A DNA stretch of 64,000 nt from Dama dama. Taxonomy: Eukaryota > Chordata > Mammalia > Artiodactyla > Cervidae. The stretch covers positions 22,790,001 through 22,854,000 of the forward strand of contig NC_083697.1 in the NCBI RefSeq assembly GCF_033118175.1. Reading direction: 5' to 3'. The position numbers were made by a program, and so were the translations under genes. Below are positions 1 through 11,830 of the stretch, piece after piece. Position 1 is the stretch's first letter, and each line of letters opens with the position of its first letter. The notes under the pieces were generated by a model, which ran no database searches, had not been told where the DNA came from, and saw only the letters and a program-made list of their open reading frames with translations.

Positions 1-181
1 AAAGAGACACAGAAATACAGAACAGACTTTTGAACTCTGTGGGACAAGGCGAGGGTGGGATGTTTCGAGAGGAATCGGGTGGAGAGGGAGGTGGGAGCGG
101 GGATTGGGATGGGGAAGACGTGTAAATCCATGGCTGATTCATATTAATGTATGACAAAACCCCCCCCAAAAAAAAAAAAAA
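1..181 (+). mobile_element. Bovine-type L1, 3' UTR end, cut by window edge
   Basis: Nearly the same text as the 3' UTR of the L1 ending near 7430 (GACACAGAAATACAGAACAG, then the GAGAGGGAGGTGGGAG region), ending in a poly-A tract. It is a young L1 inserted next to an older L1 3' end. Confidence 0.85.
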
Positions 182-184
182 AGA

Positions 185-762
185 ATGTGGTGGATCTAGA
201 TATATATACATGGAGGTATGATGTGTATGCATTTATACGTGTGCGTGTGTATATACACACATACAGTGCATGAATGGATACAGAAAATGTGGAAACAAAG
301 AAAACACACACACATACACTGGAATATCATTCAACCATAAAAATGTAGGAAATGCTGCCATGTGACAACATGAATGGACCCTGAGGTTATTATGCTAATT
401 GAGGTTAAGTCAGAAAAATAGTGTATGGTCTAATTTACATATGGAATCTAAAAAAGCCAAACACAGATAGTTTTGGTTCCCAGAAGCAGGGAGGTGAGGA
501 AAATAGGGAGATACTGGTCAAAGGATACAAACTCTCAGTTAGGAGTAGGTTACAGTACAGGACTCCTAAATGTACAGTACGGCGACTATACTTAGAAAAA
601 CTGTTATAATATATTTGAAAGTTATTACGACAGTATATCATAAATGTTCTCACCAAATACACAAAAAAGGCAATTATGAGAGGTGACTAACCCTACTATG
701 GTAGTCATTTTGCAATAAATTTGTATATCATTATGCGGCACATCTTAAACTTACACAACAGT
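185..762 (+). mobile_element. Older L1 3' end (L1MA-like)
   Basis: Diverged L1 3' text: ATGAATGGA, GGAATATCATTCAACCATAA, ATGTGACAACATGAATGGAC, then the GGTACAAACT- and TGTACAGTAC-like parts of the 3' UTR. The open frames inside are remnants. A TG/TA-rich stretch lies at 225-262. Confidence 0.7.
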
Positions 763-1059
763 ATATGCACACATACAGACAGGTACATATGTGTATTATA
801 TGCATGATGTGTGTATGTGTATATATACATGAACAAACTCAGGTCTAAGACTGAAACAAATGTAACAATATATATAGTAACAGAACAAAATGTGATACAT
901 TTCCTAATAGTGTACAAATGATACAAATATGAGGAATGGGGAAAGAAGGTGGACTGTGGTCTAAATGCACTGACTGCCACATAATTTTCAGTAAGGACAA
1001 ATGTCACTGTGAGAGACCAAAAACACAGTCAACAATATTTTTCAGTTCCTCTCATTAAG
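763..1059. other. Unassigned intronic DNA, TG/TA-rich at start
   Basis: Impure TGTA/TATA repeats lie at about 780-830. The rest shows no gene or repeat that I recognise. Confidence 0.5.
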
Positions 1060-1428
1060 AAGTGGGAGTCTATTTTCCCACTCCCTGAACTGAGGTTAAA
1101 CTTTTGACTGGCTTTCACCAGCAGAATGTGGCAAAAGTAATGGTGTACAAGCTCAAGACCTCAAGTTTTGAGAGGCAATGAAGCTTATACCTTTCTGCTC
1201 TTGAAAACGCTGCCCTGACCCCGTCATGTAAGGAAGCAGATCTGGTCAATGTGGAGAAAAACCTAAGTACTCGAGTGAACAGTGGGCACCAACAGCTAGC
1301 TACACAGGTGAGTGAAGCCCTAGGATCTTTCAGCCCAGCCAACTGTCAAGCTAAATGAAGTCACAGAAGTCCAGGAAAACAAGCAGAGGAACTGCCCAAC
1401 CAACCCACAGGACTGTGAAAAATAAAAC
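1060..1428 (+). mobile_element. MaLR-type LTR (MLT1-like)
   Basis: Follows the MLT1 pattern: GGGAGTCTATTTTCCC, CAGAATGTGGCAAAAGT, GTGAGTGAAGCC, CAGCCCAGCC, then an ACAGGACTGTGAAAAATAAA end. Diverged, no internal coding part. Confidence 0.6.
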
Positions 1429-1429
1429 A

Positions 1430-1454
1430 TAATGCTGGTTTTCAACCAGCATTA
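1430..1454. repeat. Short perfect inverted repeat
   Basis: Arms TAATGCTGGTT (1430-1440) and AACCAGCATTA (1444-1454) are exact complements around a 3-base loop. It sits just after the LTR-like piece. Confidence 0.9.
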
Positions 1455-3279
1455 GATAACCGATAAAATCATTCAAAATGTCAAAGTAACAAGAGTGATG
1501 AGTATATTTAACAGTACAAGGTAAAAATTAAGAAAGATATGATCACCTAAAATTCAGTGATAGAGAAAAGAAAAGGGGTATGGAAAACAGTAAATATACT
1601 AATTTTACCTTTGCTCATATGAGAAACTAAAAGACACTGTATAAAAATATAGAAAATATTTCTGCCTCTGGTAATGACGATCTAGGTAACTAGGACTAAA
1701 CCTTCTAAGGAAGATAACTTTAAACACTATATTTAAAAAGATTTTCTTAAAATCATCAAAAATCTAACATGACATAAACTAATCTCTGGGGGAAAATCTA
1801 TAAGAAACTGAAAACTCAAGAGAAATAAGCCCAACACTCAGAGCTGCTTTCACCCTGTGGATATCTGTTGCAAACCAGATCTGCTGTTCTTGGTGGCCCT
1901 GCAGAGTGTGGAAAATAAGACATCTCCCACAGCACACCCAAGATAGGGCGCCTGATACGGCACCCCACACCTTCGCTTTTAAGATAGTATCTGGAGGGTT
2001 ATAACCTCAGGATCAGGATAAATCAGGAAACCAAGCCTTACAAAAGCCAGCAGCTTTGATTCAGAGCATCTACACAGTCCACTACATCTAGGGCCTTAGA
2101 CTGGGATAAATGTGACCACAAGCTGGTAGTTCTTAGAGGAAACTGGCAGAAGGAAATGTAAATCCTCCCTGGAGAATGCTTCCATCACCCTAGGCCTTTA
2201 GAAGGTCCCACAAGTAATTTTTCAGAAACAAAATTCCAAGCACCATGTCGAAGATAAGCAGTTCAGGTGTGTACAGGGCCCTCTGTGTTCTCCAGTCTCC
2301 AGCTTGATACATGGCATCATCCTGGTTATAGTCCTTCAATATTCTGCCAGTCCTTAAGGGTGAAGATAAAACATGTTATCCTGAAAACTTAAGGGGGTCA
2401 ACCAGGCCCAGAATGATCCCAGCCTCCTCCTGGTCCATGGTTCTCCTCTAGCTTCAGTCTTTCAGTCCCTTGAACTTCCTGTGCTCTCTTCCATTAAACG
2501 GAATTTCACGTAATCCCCTTTAGATGTAACAGACTTTTTTCTTTAATAAAATAATTGATACAAATAAGTCTATGCCTTACATATGTGTATGTAGTTATAA
2601 AATCATAATAAAAGAAATACCCAGGAACTCGGCATCCAACTGTGAAAAGAAAGCGTTTCCAATATTGCTGACGCTCTTGGTGCACTCCTCACAGAAGGCA
2701 TTCCCTTGCCTCTCTCCTGATTGTGTTCACTATCCCCTTACTTTTGTTATTAAATAGTTTACCACACAAATAAGTATCTCTAAACATTATTTCTGCTTAT
2801 TTTTTAACTTTATCACAATAGCATACCACATATATTCTTCCATGAATCCTATGGTATATTTCCAGGACTCATTTGTGTTAACGAGTGTAGTTCTATTCAG
2901 CAGTCCACTGGAAGGATATACATTATGTATCCCTTCAATTACAAACGGACACCGGGGTTCTGCTTTTTCATTTTCACATGCAGTCCTACAGGAATGCTCA
3001 CGGACCTTCCCTGGCGCACATGTGCAGCTTCTCCGGGGCAGAGCTCCTCAGCGCGTGTGCCGCGGCTCAGAATGTGTAGCTGCAGCAAGCAGTGAGAACG
3101 CCCTTGGCCCCAGGGGTAGCCTGTGCGAAGTGAGCTCTTTGGCCAAGGGAACAGACTAGTCTCTTTAGTTCAGAATCCCCAAAATGTCATTTCCTACTAG
3201 CACTACACATCTAAAACAGGAAGTGGTGTTCTAGGGCCTCCTTATTCAAAGTGTACTACATAGGGTACCAACACCTTAG
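1455..3279. other. Unassigned intron 2 DNA
   Basis: No gene recognised. 2572-2760 and 2842-3160 are open by chance. A small GC- and CpG-richer pocket lies at about 2990-3140 in AT-rich surroundings. Confidence 0.5.
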
Positions 3280-3400
3280 TCAGAAACTTGATAAAATCCT
3301 TAAGCCGGGCCACACTAGCCATGGTGAATCAAGACCTGCATTTTAACAGGACCCTGGGTAATTCATATGCACAAAGTATGAGAAGAACACTTCTCTAGAG
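3280..3400 (+). mobile_element. MER5A-like hAT fragment
   Basis: GACCTGCATTTTAACAGG, then GGTAATTCATATGCAC and GTATGAGAAGAACAC resemble the right half of MER5A, a non-autonomous hAT-Charlie element. Confidence 0.5.
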
Positions 3401-3469
3401 TACACAGAAGTGGGGCAGCCATGTTCTAGAGCATGGTTACATTCAATTCCCCTAATGCCCAATTTCCCT

Positions 3470-3980
3470 AAAATACTGGACCAACAGATCCTCCGACAAA
3501 CAGTGTCTAAGATTTTTTTTTTAATTCCACATCCTTGCCATGCCCTAGTATGGTCAGTCCTTCAAAGTTTCATCATGCTGACACTAGGTATAAGGAGTTT
3601 TCCCATGCTAAGCTGCTTTTCCCTGATTATTAATGAGACCGAGTATGTTTTCATTTGTGAAATGCCTGTTTGTGTTTTTTTCTTGATTGTGTATTTTTCT
3701 TTTCCTTATTGATCTTACTGTGTTATCTGTGTAATTTTGGATAAAATACTATAAATTTTTTTCTCCCAGTTAATGGCAAATAAAGTTCTTAATTAGAAAT
3801 TAGTAAAGCTCATCATGCTTATTCTTTATGGCTAGCTAACATTGTGTGTAGTGTCCTTAAGAAATTATTCCCTACCTGAAGGTTCTTCCGTATTTTCTCT
3901 GAAAAGTTTTGAAGTTTTGCCTTTTTGCATTTAGATACTTGTTTTATCTGTGATTTATTTTATACATGGAAAATTCATTC
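3470..3980 (-). mobile_element. Old L1 ORF2 fragment
   Basis: CACATCCTTGCCATGCC, then TTTTCATTTGTGAAATGCC and GATTTATTTTATACATGG read as a worn antisense copy of the L1 ORF2 C-terminal region. Many stops and indels. Confidence 0.55.
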
Positions 3981-3989
3981 TTCAGATTG

Positions 3990-4265
3990 CAGCTCACACA
4001 TCAAATATCAAGGAAAACTTTCCTAAGTTCCATGACTAACAGGCCAGATGTACCTAGAATACTCTTCACCAAGCACCATAAATCTCTGCCTCATGATACT
4101 TAAATGACAATAACAATTTTACATTTATTTGCCTTTATTTGGATAATGTTTGCCTTCCTAAGAAGATTACAACTTCATGAGGTAAGGCATCAAGTCTTTT
4201 TATTTGCTATTTTATCTCCCAGCACTAAAATAAATGCCTGTCACATAATTGGCTTTCAAATATCT
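3990..4265 (+). mobile_element. L2 LINE fragment
   Basis: Shows the L2 3' pattern: AAGGAAAACTTTCCTAAG, an AT-rich middle, TGAGGTAAGGCATCAAG, ATCTCCCAGCACTAAAATAA and ATGCCTGTCACATAATTGG. Confidence 0.6.
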
Positions 4266-4589
4266 GTCAAATATATGAAGACAAGTTCCACAAATATTAA
4301 AGACCACCAAAAAAAATGCCAGGAAAAAAACCAACAAAACTACCCCTTTCATAATGAGAAAGTGACAGATGAAATATGGTATATTTAGAGACAGAACACA
4401 ATTCAGAAATAAACTGTTTATCTATTTATTTGTTGGCATTAAGGTAGTTCCCTTGTCAGTTCTTAGCAGCTCCTCAGTGAGTGTACATACAACTCTGTTG
4501 GAACTAGGGAGATTAAATTCTCAACTAATAACACTATTACCCATTCAAGCTGTTCAAACTAGAAAATTTAAGTCAACTTCTATTATTCC

Positions 4590-4880
4590 TTTTCCTTCAT
4601 AAACCCTATCAACCAATTCTTGAAATCATCTCTTGCCACTTGTCTTCTGTCTAAACGAATCCCAACCTATGTTATCATCCTTCATCTAGATAGTTGTAGT
4701 TAATTCCTTCCTAGTTAGTCTTCTTGTCTCCAAGTTCTTCCTCTTCCAGTTTACCTACCACACTGCTCACAGAGAAACATCTAAAACACAAATTTGACAG
4801 TGTCACCACTGTGCTTAAAAATTTCTGATGGTCGCTGATTACAGATAGAACTAAGCTTATGTTTTTCCTTCACTTCGTCC
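4590..4880 (+). mobile_element. L2-like ancient repeat
   Basis: The order CACACTGCTCACAGAGAAAC, AAAACACAAATTTGACAGTG and CTGTGCTTAAAAATTTCTG matches the common 'potential L2' text of mammalian genomes. Diverged. Confidence 0.45.
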
Positions 4881-6346
4881 TTTCCTCTCACCTTCCCAAT
4901 GCCACGGCCCAGCAGAAACTGGGAAACTGAGACACCAGAAAAGACACCAAAAAAAATAACCAATAAAACCAAGTTTTGAAGGAAGTGGTCATAAAGACGG
5001 ACATTTCATCTTCTGGGCTTAAAGGAGTAAATATAGAAAATCTTCAAGTGGAAGGTACGAAAGTAAGAAAAGATAAGGTTCAAGAGTGCCTATGAAAAAC
5101 TGAAGGAGTATGAGGGAGCAAAATTATTATTATCTCACAACTCTGCAATCTCAACACAAGTTCCTGAAGCTGAAAATAATCTCTTAACTGTACTATTTGT
5201 GCCTCCAATGTAGTTTTCTAACTTATTTCTAACTTGATTTCTTTATCCAGGTAGTCACCTCCTAGTATCTATTTTGCTTTTCCTCAGGCACATCATCACC
5301 TCAAGATGACAGACATATATTAACACATCAGTGATTATACCTTAGTATCGTGTTGTAAGTTGTAGATTTTTACACAAGGATTTTATCAATGTTTATTATT
5401 ATTATTTTTATGAGTAGATTTTTAAATGCGTCTTTTTAAAAAAAAAAAATTGTACTTGGTAAAAGAGCATTAATCAGATAGTAAGTACTATTTTACAATA
5501 TGACAGCAAGATGTGATCCTTCTTGAACTTGTATTACTCAACCAATTTCACCTCAAACTAGGAAAGAGCTTCTGAACCTTGAGAAATTTACCTGTAACGA
5601 CAGTTAAAAAAAAATTTAATGGCCTAATGATACCTTTTAAACACTAGCCAAAACTGCACCCTAAATTAACTAAACATAGCACTCAAAACTTACATCACTA
5701 TGTTTTTAACAAAAATAATCTGAAATTCTAGTGCTAAATTATATTAATGTGCTTTTCTAAAATTAAAGAGACAAATGAGATAATGTTTAAATGTCTCTTT
5801 TATTCCACATTTCTGAATATGAACTCAACTGCCTAAAAGTAACAGCATGTATCAATCACTGTATTTTTGATAATCACTTAACTCGGGCTATGCTTTTGAA
5901 TCTCAACCCTTCATGAATTGCTGAAGTTTAACTATATTAAATCCTGAAAATGAAACTAATATAATCAAGTAATAAAATGCAATCATTCTTATCAATTACT
6001 CAAAGATTGGTTTTCATACAAAACCATGCTTAAAATTTAAGATTCTTACTTTGACAATATAATTTAAAAGTGTCCTAAGCAATTAAACTGCTTGTCTTTC
6101 TAGAAAATTACAAGCAACATACCTATGGCTCCCAAACTTTGCACTTAGGCACCCCAGTTGCCCTTGCAACAAACTCACAGTTCCAAGGGATGTTTTAAAT
6201 TTTCCAAGAGAAAAACAGTAACATCTGTCAGAAAACATTATGAACTATTACTACAATGCAGTGTGGAGCACTGGAAAAAAGTATTGAGAAACATCAACTG
6301 AGGAAGTTTAGGAACTTCTGTAATACTGAATTTTAAAGTAAGTTTT
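4881..6346. other. Unassigned AT-rich intron 2 DNA
   Basis: No gene, exon or clear repeat seen. Short A- and T-runs only. Confidence 0.5.
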
Positions 6347-7523
6347 AAAAGTAATAAGCTTTTGCACTACAAAGGAAACTATAAGTAAGGTGAAAAGACA
6401 GCCCTCAGATTGGGAGAAAATAATAGCAAATGAAGAAACAGACAAAGGATTAATCTCAAAAATATACAAGCAACTCCTGCAGCTCAATTCCAGAAAAATA
6501 AATGACCCAATCAAAAAATGGGCCAAAGAACTAAACAGACATTTCTCCAAAGAAGACATACAGATGGCTAACAAACACATGAAAAGATGCTCAACATCAC
6601 TCATTATTAGAGAAATGCAAATCAAAACCACAATGAGGTACCATTACACACCAGTCAGGATGGCTGCTATCCAAAAGTCTACAAGCAATAAATGCTGGAG
6701 AGGGTGTGGAGAAAAGGGAACCCTCTTACACTGTTGGTAGGAATGCAAACTAGTACAGCCGCTATGGAAAACAGTGTGGAGATTTCTTAAAAAACTGGAA
6801 ATAGAACTGCCATATGACCCAGCAATCCCACTTCTGGGTATACACACTGAGGAAACCAGATCTGAAAGAGACACGTGCACCCCAATGTTCATCACAGCAC
6901 TGTTTATAATAGCCAGGACATGGAAGCAACCTAGATGCCCATCAGCAGATGAATGGATAAGGAAGCTGTGGTACATATACACCATGGAATATTACTCAGC
7001 CATTAAAAAGAATTCATTTGAACCAGTCCTAATGAGATGGATGAAGCTGGAGCCCCTTATACAGAGAGAAGTAAGCCAGAAAGATAAAGAACATTACAGC
7101 ATACTAACACATATATATGGAATTTAGAAAGGTGATAACGATAACCCTATATGCAAAACAGAAAAAGAGACACAGAAATACAGAACAGACTTTTGAACTT
7201 TGTGGGAGAATGTGAGGGTGGGATATTTCAAAAGAACAGCATGTATACTATCTATGGTGAAACAGATCACCAGCCCAGGTGGGATGCATGAGACAAGTGC
7301 TCCGGCCTGGTGCACTGGGAAGACCCAGAGGAATCGGGTGGAGAGGGAGGTGGGAGGGGGGATCGGGATTGGGAATACATGTAAATCCATGGCTGATTCA
7401 TATCAATGTATGACAAAACCCACTGGAAAAAAAAAATAATAATAATAAAAATAAATTAAAAAAAAAAAACTATACCTATTAAAACTATTATATTATTTTG
7501 TCAAAAAAAAAAAAAAAAGTAAT
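6347..7523 (+). mobile_element. 5'-truncated bovine-type L1 with target-site duplication
   Basis: The element runs 6356-7514 between copies of AAAAGTAAT (6347-6355 and 7515-7523). It starts in the C-terminal part of ORF2: peptide marks NRHFSKEDIQMANKHMKRCS, MQIKTTMRYH, NKCWRGCGEKGTLLHCW and YTMEYYSAIKKNSF are those of L1 ORF2p. The 3' UTR follows. The frame is broken into two overlapping pieces (6390-6740 and 6774-7127), so it makes no enzyme. The tail has two A-tracts (about 7425-7470 and 7503-7518) with about 36 bp of other sequence between them. Confidence 0.9.
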
Positions 7524-8185
7524 CTCTTTCTCTCTTTTGAAATGATGACGAGCAATAGGCCATATTAACCTGAGATATATTTAATTTGTCAACTTCTGAA
7601 CTACAATTAAAAAGTCATTTACCAATCTAAGGAGGGAAAAACCCACTTCTTTAACATTAATTTCCCAAATTGTATTTATTATGGCTTTCATAATATAGTA
7701 TTACAATTAAAACAATGGAAATATACTCCCTTCTCTTTGCCTAATGGACTAATTACTAGTCATTCAAACAGAAGGTAATTTTGTAATTATCCTTACTCTT
7801 TATTCAATATTTTTTCAATTGTAGGCCCTTGCCAATAGGTATTCTACTCATAAGCCAAATGGCCCCAACATTTTCCAATCCTACATCTTAATATAAATTC
7901 ATTCTGTCCGGTCCTATTCCCATCTGAGAAATAAGATCGGAATTGGCTGACTTTCTTCTTTTTTGTCACAAAAGTCATAAAATCCTTAGGTCAGGGGGAC
8001 CTTAGATAAGCTGATCTGTAAAAGACTTACTGAAAGGAGAAAGTAAGCAGGATTTCTACGGGACAGAGAGCCCTGGTTCTGAGACGGGCAGACTAAGAGT
8101 CAGAAGAAACAGCTTCAGGACTGTTCCTAGTATTCAGGACTACAGGCTTTCCTAGTTTGTAAACCACAGGGATAGCACTAGAGCC
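7524..8185. other. Unassigned intron 2 DNA
   Basis: AT-rich, with no gene or repeat that I can name. Confidence 0.5.
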
Positions 8186-8335
8186 TGGATCTGTTACCAG
8201 ACGTCATTTGAGAGCCAGTTAGAAATTCAGATTCCCAAGACTACCCTGGAGATTATTCTATTCTAGCTCAGTCAGCTGGGTTTGAGGGATTTTCTGCAAG
8301 GGATTCTGGTGCAGAGCCAGATTTGGGAACTGTGA
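8186..8335 (+). mobile_element. MER5A-like hAT fragment
   Basis: GTTAGAAATTCAGATTCCCA, then GATTCTGGTGCAGAGCCAG and TTTGGGAACTGTG parallel MER5A in order. Strongly diverged. Confidence 0.4.
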
Positions 8336-9343
8336 CGGATGCTTCAAGCTGACTCACCTAAGACCCAGTCAATGCTGGCCCCGTTTCAGGCCTGTCTCTA
8401 CCATGGAGGCTCCATGGCCTTCCCTTAAATTAGACGTGGTCTTTTAAAACAGCAATGGCAAATGACATGGAAAATGAAGTCTGTCAGTGCCACAAACCCA
8501 TCGTCTTTCCTCTCCCTTCTTTCTGCTTTTAATTTTGACAGGTATGTAAGTTATCTTGTTTCTATAAATCAACGTATTAAGGATGGCACAGTGGAAAGAG
8601 ACAAAAGACAATGACGACATCTGGATCTGCATCTGCCTAGACTTCTTGACTCCTTGCTATGTGAGGAAAATAAACACCTTTTCTGTTTAAACCACTATTA
8701 GTTGCTTGTAACCCAAGGTGTTTCTAAATAACAGCACTGAAAGAATAGGCAATCTGAAATGTACAGTTCAGATCTAATATTCTAAAGGTCTAACTTTAAA
8801 TAATCTAACTGTCCAGGGAAGGATACTTTTCTACAACATCCTTGACATATGGCTATCTAAACTCTGATATACAATCTAGAGACATCATTCAGAAAACTAT
8901 CACAGATTTCCAATACTCATTCTTTACATACTGTTTCATTCGGTTTAAGAGCAGATTTTGTTAAGGTCAAAGTGACAAGATGAATTAAAGTGAGTAAATT
9001 TTATGCAAACCCCACACTAAATAAACTACATATATAGCTTGTGTATATAACTTTTAAACAAATAAATTTAATCATATCTTGGTTTAGGAAGGTGAGAAAA
9101 ACTAATTACAAGGGTTTTCTTCATGTATCTTTCCCCATCTTCACTGTCCTTCATTCAGCTTATCTATCTGGGGCTGAGAAAACATCAGCTTTAATGTATA
9201 GGAAATACATCTTCTGTGAAAGTTGCAAATAAGGGTTCACCTAACCAGTTTGGTATTTCAGACCATAATTTTTTCTACAGAGAATGGGGCTATGGCTGGA
9301 AGAATAACTGTCCCAAAGTTGAACTAATACAAAAAAGAAAGTA
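8336..9343. other. Unassigned intron 2 DNA
   Basis: No exon or repeat recognised. The open frames are short and lack splice context. Confidence 0.5.
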
Positions 9344-9542
9344 GCAGCTAACAAAGTGAAGTCGCTCTCTGCGACCCCGTGGACTGTAGCCTACCAGGCT
9401 CCTCTGTCCATGGGATCCTCCAGGCAAGAAACTGGAGTGGGTTGCCATTTCCTTCTCCAGGGAATCTTCCCGACCCAGGGATCAAACCCAGGTCTCCCGC
9501 ACTGCAGGCAGACGCTTTAACCTCTGAGCCGCAGCTAACAAA
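9344..9542 (-). mobile_element. Bov-tA SINE with target-site duplication
   Basis: SINE 9356-9530 between GCAGCTAACAAA copies (9344-9355 and 9531-9542). The tRNA-Glu-derived head (GGTTTGATCCCTGGGTCGGG on the minus strand) is followed by the Bov-A body. It has the same orientation as SEC24B. Confidence 0.95.
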
Positions 9543-9894
9543 ACATATCCTCAAATGGACTTTTCCACTGTGCCCTATTCCAAACTCACATTAAAGACAA
9601 CTACTGCAGAGGCAAGAAAACCTATCAGCAAACACCAACTGAGATCCTAATCGTGGCAAGGAACCACTCTATACAAGGCAGACGGTCAGGGGGCTAACTA
9701 TGAACAAATGAAGGGGACGGGTTCAAGGAGATACTGCAAAACTTTACAGCAAATAAAAGCAAATAAATAGCAAAAGTAAGCAAATTGCTGGTTTTTCTAA
9801 TGGGCAATATCATCTTTAACCTTCATGCAATAAAAACGGACTGGAAAGGCACTGACTTTCAACCATGCTTTGGTGGACTTTTCATTCAACCTAC

Positions 9895-10638
9895 CGGTAT
9901 TTGTTGGGTTGCTGGCTGTAGCCAGGGAGGTGTGGTTTCGAATCAGATTGTCTTGGGTTGATGGAAGGCCCGGAGCCGACCACGAGAAAGTACTGTATCC
10001 TGAAAGACTCTGCTGGTGGTGGTACTGTTGTGATGGTGGAGGTGGAAGCGGTGACGGATGGCTGACAGCTGTATTTTGACCAGAAAATGAATTATCTCTA
10101 ATTGGCCTGACAGTTGGAGCATTCTGTGAGGTAAACATTTGTTGCCCGTATGGATCACCAGCAGGTAGAGAGGGGTATGAAATATTAGGATACGCAGCAT
10201 TAGAAACAGTTGACAAAGCATAGTGACCACAAGTAGAGGGAAATCCCTGAGAAGCAACAGAAGAACTGGCAGAGTACATGGGTGGACTGTTGTAATGATT
10301 CAGAAAAGAGGAGAACGGCTGGGAGGCACTCGTATGCAAATGCGATGCGGAGGCCGAGGCACCTTGGAAAGATCCCGGAGTGGACCCCACAGCATGAGGG
10401 GCGGGAGGAACCCTGCCATACATCTGCTGAGCTCCCGGCTGCTGGCTGGCTGTGTTAGGAGTCGCCACACTCTGGGTTGGTACCGTATAGAGACCAGAGT
10501 AGTAATCACCACTCTGGCTATCCAATGGCAACGAGGTCATTTTCCCAGGTCCTTGAGAGTAATGTCCTGAGGGAACAATATAGTTTTGAGGAGGCAATCC
10601 ATACTCAGATGGAACTTGCATTTGATTCTGTGCTGGAC
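9895..10638 (-). CDS. SEC24B: SEC24B exon 2, disordered N-terminal region
   Basis: This 744-bp exon continues SEC24B as residues 43-290. A pyrimidine-rich tract ending in CAG (10639-10641) precedes it and a GTAGGT donor (9889-9894) follows. It leaves one base over, the same phase as the exon 1 end. Recognisable stretches are GPAQNQMQVPS at the start, PGKMTSLPLD, SQGFPSTCGHYA, MFTSQNAPTVRP and LPSTQDNLIRNH near the end. The whole piece is Ser/Pro/Gln/Tyr rich with no membrane segment, in keeping with the variable, disordered N-terminus of SEC24A/B paralogues. The conserved zinc finger, trunk, helical and gelsolin-like parts that contact SEC23 and cargo are encoded past the left edge. There are no stops or frameshifts. 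The open frame runs past the donor to 9797, but that tail is intronic read-through and not protein. Confidence 0.95.
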
Positions 10639-10764
10639 CTGAAAAAGAAAAGCAAGTATTGACAGGCATTAGTAAGAAGGCAACTAATTTTTAAGCACAG
10701 TTCCCATCTAAATGTTGCCCTAATTTACTTCTTCATAATCCCAAACTGTTACCAGAGGTTATAC

Positions 10765-11275
10765 TCTAACAGGCCTGCCGTGGTAGTCAGCCTCCAAGAT
10801 GGCGCCCAGCCGCCTCCACGCTCCGGTACTCATACCCTCGCGCGATACACCAGGACCGGACTGTGTGACCAGCAGCATACAGCAGAGGTAATGATATCAC
10901 TCCTAAGACTTGTCCTGTCTCAGGCACTGGCACTCTTAGATCTCTCAGTGTGGAAGATCAAAGCTGCCAAGCTGTGAAGAGCTCTCTGGAGAAACCCATG
11001 CGGTGAGGAATCGCATTCTCATGACCAACAACCAGAGAGAAACTGAGGTCTGCCCACAACCTCAACAGAGAGTCTGGAAGCAGACTCTTCACACCAAGTA
11101 ATAGAGTCTTAAAAATAACCAGAGCCCCTGCTGACAGCCTGAATACAATCTCACGTTTGAGACCCTAAGCCAGAATCTCCCAGCTAGACTGCTTCATGTC
11201 CCTCAAAAGTATGAGACTAGTACTCCTTGTTTTAAGCTGGTAAGTTTTAGGCTATTTTGTCATGAAGTAACAGAT
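10765..11275 (+). mobile_element. MaLR-type LTR (MLT1-like)
   Basis: GCCTCCAAGATGGCGCCCAG, CTGTGTGACCAGCAGCATAC, GAATACAATCTCACG, GAGACCCTAAGCCAGAA and the GAAGTAACAGATAAC end follow an MLT1 LTR. Antisense to SEC24B. The CpG-rich start is the LTR's own. Confidence 0.65.
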
Positions 11276-11324
11276 AACAATATACCTACCACAGACGAAG
11301 TTCAAACCTTTCTTACTGCCCCCC

Positions 11325-11830
11325 CTTTTTTAATTATAAAACTAACAGTATACCTACTATCAAAAAAATTCAAACAATGAAGAACATAAAGTGAAAAGTA
11401 CAAGTCCCCTTCTTTCCCTGGTAGCTGAAATCCTACTTCCCAGATGTAGTTTAGTTAATGGTTTCTTGTGTATTCTTTGGATACCTATATGTACAATACT
11501 GGATACCTATATGTACAATATATGTAATATACATATAAACATATATATATATTTAACCACAAAGACCATATTACAGTTCAGCAAGGATATCCTTCTGTGT
11601 TAGCAAATATAAATCTTTTATTATTCTTCTAAAAGAATCTAATAATATTTCATTGTAGAAACATAACATTATTTACCAAATCCCCATGATGAATGTTTAT
11701 TCCAGGGAGTGAACTAATTTATGAGGTCAACCTCTGTGGTGAATATGCAGGTAAGTTCCTAGAATTGAAACTGGAGGTTCAAAGGGTTTAGGGGCAATCA
11801 AAATTGACCATTATTGCCAAATATCTTCAA
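11325..11830 (+). mobile_element. Old LINE-like fragment
   Basis: The pattern AACATAAAGTGAAAAGTACA, CCCCTTCTTTCCCTGG, TTTCTTGTGTATTCTTTGG recurs in mammalian genomes as an L1/HAL1-era repeat, but I cannot name the family. It contains a 22-bp direct repeat (11479-11500 and 11501-11522). Confidence 0.35.

Larger units (their letters stand above)
1..9894 (-). other. SEC24B: SEC24B intron 2 (part)
   Basis: Runs from the exon 2 donor to the window edge. I looked on the minus strand for the next SEC24B segment (Ser/Thr/Pro-rich, then an acidic run) and found no frame with it, so exon 3 probably lies outside. Short or poorly conserved exons could be missed by eye. Confidence 0.7.

Noticed and set aside
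9356..9530. tRNA-Glu-like sequences as tRNA genes
   Set aside because: All occur as heads of Bov-tA or CHR SINEs with target-site duplications. No stand-alone cloverleaf was seen.
9797..9894. Extension of the SEC24B exon 2 frame to a stop at 9797
   Set aside because: A good GTAGGT donor at 9889-9894 follows a phase-matched codon, and the extra residues do not look like SEC24B, so this is intron read-through.
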